Assembly (NCBI GenBank): GCA_029339505.1
Contig: JAQISU010000346.1
Location: forward strand, 454,501 to 518,500
DNA: 64,000 nucleotides
Reading direction: 5' to 3'
From: Unio delphinus
Lineage: Eukaryota; Mollusca; Bivalvia; Unionida; Unionidae
Notes under the pieces: model-generated
What the model was told of the DNA's origin: nothing
The model's database searches: none
Seen by the model: the letters and a program-made list of their open reading frames with translations, nothing else
Shown here: in pieces, positions 57,736-64,000 of the stretch
Layout: each line of letters opens with the position of its first letter
Numbering within the stretch: the stretch's first letter is position 1
Position numbers and translations under genes: made by a program

Positions 57736-57943
57736 CAGGGTCATACAGACCATTCTGGTGTCTGCCTCGTCAGCCTGGTGTCAGGATAACATGACTGGGT
57801 GTGACATCATGCTACAAGTCTGTGGCATGATGCATCAGTGCTTGACATCACTATAAACTGCCACACTGCAGACAGTAGCGATATGAATAAAAGATTGCTA
57901 AAGCTATGTTAAAAATCCAAATCACATCACATCACATCACAGT
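57736..57943 (+). repeat. tRNA-derived SINE, family A, copy 5 (internally deleted)
   Basis: Only a remnant of the head region is present; an internal deletion joins TGTCTGCCTC directly to GTCAGCCTGGTGTCAGGATA. The 3' part (CACTATAAACTGCCACACTG, TTGCTAAAGCTATGTTAAAA) is intact and ends in an (ACATC)n tail, not seen in the other copies. Confidence 0.82.
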
Positions 57944-58446
57944 ATAACACAGACTGTATGATCAAAGAAATGTTGAACAGGCAGTGACATCTATGGCTAA
58001 TTATGCATCATTAACACAGTTCTTGTTTTTTGGGATTTTTAAAAATCTAATTATAGCTGAAATTGCAGCTAGCAGGAACTCACTACAGGTTTCTTCCTAA
58101 CATATTTTGAAGAATAATGTTTTTAATGTGATGTTTTTAATTTTAATTTTAGCGATAATTGCAGTTTGGATTGCCTTTAAATGCAGTTTGTAGTACTATT
58201 GAGCTGGTCCAGAAAAAGTGCCTCACTTTGAAGATGTGTCTTACAATGGTTATTAACGTGTTTTTAGTATGATACGTCAAAGAAAGTTATTCCATCAGTG
58301 TTTTAATGAAAGATTCTGTGACTGACATAGAACTGCTACTGCCTTGAAATGCATTTGTCAGGAATAGGTGATAAGAGTAAGTACAACTGTGATAATACCC
58401 ACAAGGCACTTGCATATGGAAAAGAAATGATGTCATCTAATACCGT
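57944..58446. other. non-coding sequence
   Basis: Nothing recognised. Confidence 0.5.
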
Positions 58447-58692
58447 TGTTGTTGATGTTGTAGTGTTTAACGCCATTTTTCAGCACACAATAGACTATAC
58501 AAGGCCACCAGTATTAATGGTGGAGGAAGAACCAGGGAAAATCCCCAGAAAGAACCACTGACCCATGAAAAACTACTGGCAAGCTTTCTCACATATCTAC
58601 CTTGGCCAAATCTGAGACTTGAACCCACACAGACAGAGGTGAAATGATGCCAGTGATCAGTAATGGAGACCACTCGGCCACTCTGCAGGGCT
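58447..58692 (-). repeat. tRNA-derived SINE, family B, copy 5 (minus strand)
   Basis: Starts with (GTT)n and GTGTTTAACGCCATTTTTCA. It continues with GTATTAATGGTGGAGGAAGA and GGCAAGCTTTCTCACATATC and ends GGAGACCACTCGGCCACTCT. No clear target duplication; this copy is more diverged than those at 30054 and 52491. Confidence 0.87.
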
Positions 58693-58697
58693 ACTAA

Positions 58698-58737
58698 TGC
58701 ATATGTATGTATGGTACATATGTATGTATGGTACATA
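58698..58737. repeat. (TATGTATGGTACA)n minisatellite, left flank of the hAT element
   Basis: Three short units ATATGTATGTATGGTACA. The same array resumes at 63675, on the other side of the hAT element. Confidence 0.85.
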
Positions 58738-58844
58738 CAGGGCCGGCTCTAGGAAGTGTGGGGCCCCATTGGAAACATGATGGCGGGGCCCCCCATTTAT
58801 GAAGTTATGATAATAATACAATAGATAATAGCAGTATAGATATT

Positions 58845-59415
58845 CAGTGGGTTGAAAAAGTATTTGCCTCCTCAATATTTGTCCATTGACTCCAATAGAA
58901 TCCAGCTCTCACTCCACCAAGCGTAATTAACTTCAACTCATGCCATTTGTTCTTATAAATTGTGGTTCTATTTAATAAGTTTATTTTATATTACTTTAAG
59001 TACGATTAAATGCACGACTCTGCTTCATTTTGCATAGGGGTCATACAATTGCAAAAGTTATTTGTTATTTACACTTTATTCAATGGCAGTAAAACAAATT
59101 TCACTGAGCATTTCAAGTGAAGAATAAAGGTCTGTTATCTGTTATTCATCCCCACCCCTCTATTGCTATTCTAATAGTAGCTGGGGGATGAACGCTTTTG
59201 CAATTTGTGATCCAAATGCAAAATATAGCATAGTGATATTTTTCAGTTATGCCTGATATAATATACTGACCACTGAAGTCTTGAATCATTAAACAGCACT
59301 ACAATTTATATGGCTAAACAGATTGTGATGAAGTTACACTTGATACAGTGAGAGCTGTTTTCTATAGGAATCATTGAAAAAATGTTGAGGGGGCCAACAC
59401 TTTTGCAACCCACTG
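58845..59415. mobile_element. mariner-like MITE nested in the hAT element
   Basis: A 571-bp segment with inverted ends: CAGTGGGTTGAAAAAGTATT on the left and CAGTGGGTTGCAAAAGTGTT for the right end in reverse. The similarity continues for about 36 bases (my count: 31 matching). These ends are typical of Tc1-like elements. No transposase is present and the expected TA duplication is not obvious (TT and CA flank it), so the exact borders may be off or mutated. It must have inserted after the hAT element formed. Confidence 0.7.
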
Positions 59416-59673
59416 CAGTTGGCAAGCAGAAGTGCAAGACAGGTGATTCACCAGGCCCAGTCGAGGAGACAGCATGTCAATCTGCAAATTATGAACCTAA
59501 ATTAAACTGTCTAAACAAATACAAAGATACTATATTGTCTTTATTTGATTTATTAATTAATATGTTCTAGTCACTGGGAACCTTGTACATTTATATTCAA
59601 CTCAATATATGGAAATATGGAACTTATCACTTAAGAAAAGCACAGCAACTAGTATCCTTAATACATTAAGCTT

Positions 59674-62186
59674 TCAAAAGCTAATTTTTCTTGCTTTTTT
59701 CATTGCAAAGTCTTTCAGGATTTCCTCAAAGCTCAATTCTCTGGCCACATCACACTCTATTGACATAATACTCAGACTATTTAGGCGTTCTTGACTCATT
59801 GTAGACCTTAGGTAAGTTTTAATAAGTTTGAGCTTAGAAAAGGATCTTTCGCCAGATGCAACTGTAACTGGGATCATGGGATGGTAAGGTAAATTCTAAG
59901 TACCACAAAAAGATTTGGAAAAACTGTAGACCTGTTATTGCAAGCTAGAAACTCGAGCATTTTTGCAGGATTTTGAAACAGCTCTAAAGGGAAATTGGCT
60001 TTATTGCTTCTAGCTCCTCACAAAGCACGAAACCATCAATATCAGCCATCTTCGTTGTTGTAACTCCATCTGCTGCATTGTCAGCATGAACTAATTTGGA
60101 ATCAGTTAAAGCGATTTCCAAATCTGCAGCACATTTCCTTACGTCTTCCTTGGGCATATCCTTAAAATTGCACAAGAATCCAAACAACTCATAGTGCTTT
60201 GTCAGCTGGTCAAATCGGGGCTGAAGGGTTTGCACGGCTTTATTCACCACTTGATTAAAGCATTGAATTTGAAATGCCTTTTGGGGGTCTGACAGAGGTT
60301 CATCAGTTGATTCGTAGTCAAACATTTGCCTCTTCCTTCGCACATGCCTCATTTCACATTTGATTTACCAAGGACTAAGCATCACTATTGGTATTTTCAT
60401 CTTCAGTAGTGTCTGCCAATTCTTCGAGAGCATCACAGACTTGAGAAGCTTGGTATCTGATGGCCTGCACACTATCCATTCTGCATTCCCACCTTATTTC
60501 TGGCAAAGGTTTCAAGGACAGGCTAGTAACATGACTTCTGAAGATTGTCCACCTTTTTGTGGATGTGGCAAAAATTGTGTAAATACGTTGCAATGTACCG
60601 AAGAAAGTCATAGCCTCGGGGCATGTTTTTGCCATATCACCTAAAATTAGATTATAACTATGGCACGCGCATGGGGTAAAAAATGCTCGAGAATTTCTTT
60701 GCAGGAGTCATGCTTGTACACCTGAATTGTGTCCCTTCATGTTGGCCCCATTATCATAACCTTGCCCACGGATATCTGCAACATCAAGTCCTAATACCTC
60801 AAGTTCCTTCAGAACGGAGTTTAACAAGTTTTCTCCAGTGCTGCTTTGCACCACTATAAACTTAATGAAGTGTTCATACACTCCAGCTGGGATGTTTGGT
60901 TTTGTACCATCAGCTACATATCTAATAACCAATGACATTTGTTCTTGGTGACTGATGTCAGGGGTGCAGTCAAGAATTATGGCATAGTATTTGGCAGCCT
61001 TAATTCTAGAAATAATTGCTGTCTGAACAGCATTTGCCATAATGTCGATGAGCTCATTTTGGATGTTTTTTTCTCAAATAATGATCAAGTATTTCCTTGT
61101 TTTGAACTTTCCGTATGTGTTCTTGCATTATTGGATCAAACTTTCCAAGTAACTCAATGACACCTAGAAAGATGCCATTATGTGGTGTGCCAATGTGTTC
61201 ATCAGAACCACGGAATGGTACATTTCTTTCTGCTAACATCTGTATTGTGGCCACAAGGCACTCAGATACTTTATACCAGTGGTTTGCTTCCTTTCTAATT
61301 TGTTTTTCCTGTACTTCATCAATGGTCTTTTCAACAGCCAACCTTTTCTGTAGTTCACAGCAGCGGAGCATTGCTTGCAAATGCCTGTTTGAATTCTCAT
61401 GCTCAGCCAGCATTGTATGGATGTTTGGCCAATTATTGAAACCAGAAGTTGCAAGTGCGGCTGTAGCATTCGGGTCAAAACTTTACAGTAGTAACAAAAG
61501 ATCTTGTCACTTGAGACTGAGTATAACAGCCAAGGTCGTTCTATAAATTCACCATTTGGGAGCATTCGTTTGCAGTGGAATTTTGAAAAGTGTGTTCCTT
61601 TATCATTTTTAGGGAAATCTTCTTTTAGAACTTTTGGTGGTCCTTTTTTCACCAAATAGCCTCTCACACCATGAGTTATTACTTCTGGCCAGGTTGCAGG
61701 ATCATCAGTTAATTGTGAATGCTCATCATCAATGGTGACATTTGAAGTGGAAGGATCTTGCTCATCATCAATGGTGACATTTGAAGTGGAAGGATCTTGC
61801 TCATCATCAATGGTGACATTTGAAGTGGAAGGATCTTGCTCATCATCAATGGTGACATTTGAAGTGGAAGGATCTTGCTCATCATCATTGGTGACATTTG
61901 AAGTGGAAGGATCTTTCGAAGAATTCGTAACAGCAGAAGCACCCTTAAAGCTGTGTTCATCTTGTAAAATTTCTTCAGCACCACTATCATTATCACTGAA
62001 TTTCGGATCATTTTCAACTGAGTTTTGCACATTTGTTTCATCAGATTTATCTGATGTATTTCTGTAAACAAATCTGTCTATGGCTGCTCTTTCTCTTTCA
62101 TCTTGGGCTTTCTTAACCTTTCTTATTGCCCTTTTCTTACTGCCACTCTGGTACTTTCTGCCTATATCTCTCGGTCTTTTACTCAT
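59674..62186 (-). pseudogene. hAT transposase (ZMYM/TTF-zinc-finger type), broken
   Basis: About 830 codons spread over several frames. It starts at an ATG (62186) with a basic MSKRPRDIGRKYQ region, then an acidic linker with a 13-residue repeat. A TTF-type zinc-finger region follows (FHCKRML... FCYYCKV, about residues 205-240). After a frame change near 61480 comes the conserved ELLGKFDPIMQEHI block. After another near 61060 come ILDCTPDISHQEQ (first catalytic Asp) and IRGQGYDNGANMKG (second). A TGA at 60708-60710 interrupts the same frame before PCACHSYNL. Further shifts lie near 60365, 59990 and 59890 (the last looks like an 8-base duplication). The C-terminal hAT dimerisation motif ASGERSFSKLKLIK is intact at 59820-59860. 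Each domain is well preserved, so inactivation is fairly recent. Confidence 0.92.
61725..61915 (-). repeat. 39-bp in-frame tandem repeat in the transposase linker
   Basis: Five copies of a 13-codon unit (TSNVTIDDEQDPS) in the acidic linker. Because 39 is a multiple of three, the frame is kept; copies are nearly identical at DNA level. Similar low-complexity linkers separate the N-terminal region from the zinc finger in other transposases. Confidence 0.93.
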
Positions 62187-63480
62187 ATTTGAAGGTCAGG
62201 AATCTCGTGTCTCTATAACAAAATACAGTGAACACATAATGACTAGTTATAAAGGGCTACAGAAGAATCTACTTGGCACAAAGCAGGGAGGATGCGTACC
62301 CATACTCCATCGAAAGCCTAATAGATCCACTGTTGCCCAAATGAAAACCAGTCAAAATCAGCTTTACAACACCTCATATGTGCAAACCTGCCCAAAGAAG
62401 TGACAATGAATGCCAGGATAAATTTTGATTATTGTCATCTTAGCTAAATCACTCCACTGTTATCTACATTTTTTCTGTGTGTGGTTTAATCTTAAGCAAT
62501 TAATTAAATAACAATATAAATTCTTATGGTTCATATGCTGCTTGGAGCAATCCAAAGCCAACAAAATTGTGACATCATGAATTTTGTTAGACATCCGACA
62601 TATTGGAGCAAATGTCATGAAGACACAATTCAACTCGGAAGGAAGACACTTCAAGCAGCACGAGTACTGGTCCACTCCTAATAAAAGATAGTTGATCGCA
62701 CACTTCGCGTTCGACCTATGCAGTGATAAGCACCGGGATAGGCAAAAAATGTTTGTCCGGCAAAAATCTGGAAAACCACGCCATTTCAGGCCATGAACTT
62801 ACTGTGATATTTTTCCACCTAAGCATTTATGCATTCTGCTTTAGTCCTCGCCTATCTATTTATTCTACGCGGCATTTAAAATGCTCGCATTTCGTCAATG
62901 TTTAAGATATCAATACCAAATTTGCACTACAGGACAATGGTGCATAGGAGTATTTACATTATAAATCTCGTAATAATCAGACAATTTATGGACCCGCCAT
63001 GGCCAGAACCGTGCGTATTTCAGTCTGCCACCTGGATAGGAAAAACAGCACCATATTATTTCATGAGATTTACACAGAATACAGTTATTATACTTTTGGG
63101 GTGCAGAAAAAAAAATCAGCTGCACAGCTATAATACTTTTGATGCTAGAGCATTGTAAAGCGTGTGACCAAAGTAGCACTTTAGTGCTGCATTTTTCTTG
63201 TTATACTGACTTTTAACTTCAACTAGTGGCTTTCAAATGTTCAACAAATTATTGAAAGCAGAACCACATGATTGTGTATTGTAGGTCAATATAAGACAGT
63301 AATGGTAAAGTCTACTTTTAATTATATATAATAAAAAAAAAATTTCATTGTCACTGTCTATACTCACACAAATGGCATCACTCGCTTCACTAGGATTCTT
63401 GACAGTAGCCTGACAGACTTGCAGGTTTTAAATGTTAATATAACTGTATACCGTAGCTGGTACTTCTTCACTTGGCACTT
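62187..63480. other. 5' leader region of the hAT element
   Basis: Non-coding DNA between the transposase start and the right end of the element. It should hold the transposase promoter (transcription toward lower coordinates). Short frames here have no recognisable domain. Confidence 0.5.
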
Positions 63481-63674
63481 GCTACAGTTATCATGTGGCC
63501 TGTACACTTAACACTGGCAATAGATTGTGTCCCTTGACCACGGTAGCATCACAATGCACTGAATTGTCTAGACTACTTGTGAACTGACCCCCCCCCCCAA
63601 TCAAGGTGCGGGGCCCCCCTAGGCGCGGGGCCCAATTGGGTGCAATTGGTCCAATTGGCCTAAAGCCGGCCCTG

Positions 63675-63891
63675 GGTACATATGTATGTATCATACATGT
63701 ATCACATGATACATATGTATGTATGGTACATATGTATGTATCATACATGTATCACATGATGCATATGTATTTATGGTACATATGTATGTATCATGTGTAT
63801 CATGATACATTGTATGTATGGTACATATGTATGTATCGTATGTGTATCATATGATACATATGTATGTATGGTACATATGTATGTATTGCAT

Positions 63892-63894
<3 letters not shown>
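63675..63894. repeat. TATGTATGGTACA-type minisatellite, right flank
   Basis: Continuation of the array at 58698. Units such as CATATGTATGTATGGTACA alternate with TATGTATCATACATGTATCA. Many units are palindromic (ACATATGT, TACATGTA), so the single strand can fold extensively. Confidence 0.93.
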
Positions 63895-63980
<86 letters not shown>

Positions 63981-63990
63981 GTGTGTATTA
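63895..63990. repeat. (AT)n-(GTAT)n microsatellite
   Basis: About 35 AT units ending in GTATGTATGTGTGTGT, reaching almost to the window edge. Confidence 0.97.
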
Positions 63991-64000
63991 AGAACTGGTT

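Larger units (their letters stand above)
58738..63674 (-). mobile_element. near-complete hAT transposon with broken transposase
   Basis: A 4937-bp element. Inverted ends are CAGGGCCGGCTCTAGG on the left and, in reverse, CAGGGCCGGCTTTAGG on the right, followed on both sides by GGGGCCCC-rich sequence. It is flanked by a perfect 8-bp duplication GGTACATA (58730-58737 and 63675-63682), as expected for hAT. Because the target is a GGTACATA-containing minisatellite, the duplication alone is weak, but the ends are diagnostic. It carries one transposase gene on the minus strand (62186 to 59674) with several breaks, about 1.5 kb of upstream leader (62187-63674), and a mariner-like MITE in its 3' part (58845-59415). 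It is probably immobile by itself but its ends could still be mobilised. Confidence 0.93.

Overview
This is AT-rich, intron-dominated nuclear DNA from an animal. A mollusc or other lophotrochozoan seems most likely, but that is an inference: it rests on the mix of two tRNA-derived SINE families, AGGTCA-rich dispersed repeats, and hAT, pogo and mariner elements. No bacterial-style gene organisation, rRNA gene, intact tRNA gene or CRISPR array is visible. By my own count, about a quarter of the window is tandem repeat in more than 20 separate arrays with units of about 25 to 90 bp. These arrays produce most of the apparent open reading frames.

The only convincing host gene is a plus-strand coiled-coil protein. 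Three short exons (17754-17864, 24263-24346, 28889-28978), all in phase 0 with good GT/AG borders, join into one heptad-rich reading frame. A fourth exon (46253-46334), an alternative terminal exon (28497-28554) and an upstream terminal exon (2833-2868) are weaker candidates. The protein was not identified. The rest of the window reads as very large introns and intergenic DNA.

The most interesting cargo is mobile DNA. (1) A nearly complete hAT element at 58738-63674 has inverted ends, a perfect 8-bp target duplication and a broken ZMYM/TTF-type transposase on the minus strand, with a mariner-like MITE nested in its 3' part. (2) A 1.5-kb element at 13882-15377 has 25-bp perfect inverted ends and keeps only the N-terminal DNA-binding domain of a pogo-type transposase. 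(3) A 1.58-kb TA-flanked element at 10986-12562 sits inside a minisatellite that also carries a second solo copy of its right end. (4) A 455-bp hAT MITE at 17078-17532 has a perfect 8-bp duplication. (5) Three TA-flanked MITEs form one family. (6) There are five SINE-A copies, and five full plus one partial SINE-B copies, several with clear target duplications. (7) A decayed non-LTR reverse transcriptase tail lies at 43894-44010.

At 52747-53682 there is a decayed virus-like module: a minus-strand phospholipase A2-like segment diverging from a plus-strand superfamily-1 helicase segment. This is the best candidate for something under-described. Dispersed repeats in the introns also carry perfect nuclear-receptor-type sites (an inverted repeat with 3-base spacer and a direct repeat with 1-base spacer), which could spread regulatory sites but may be coincidence.
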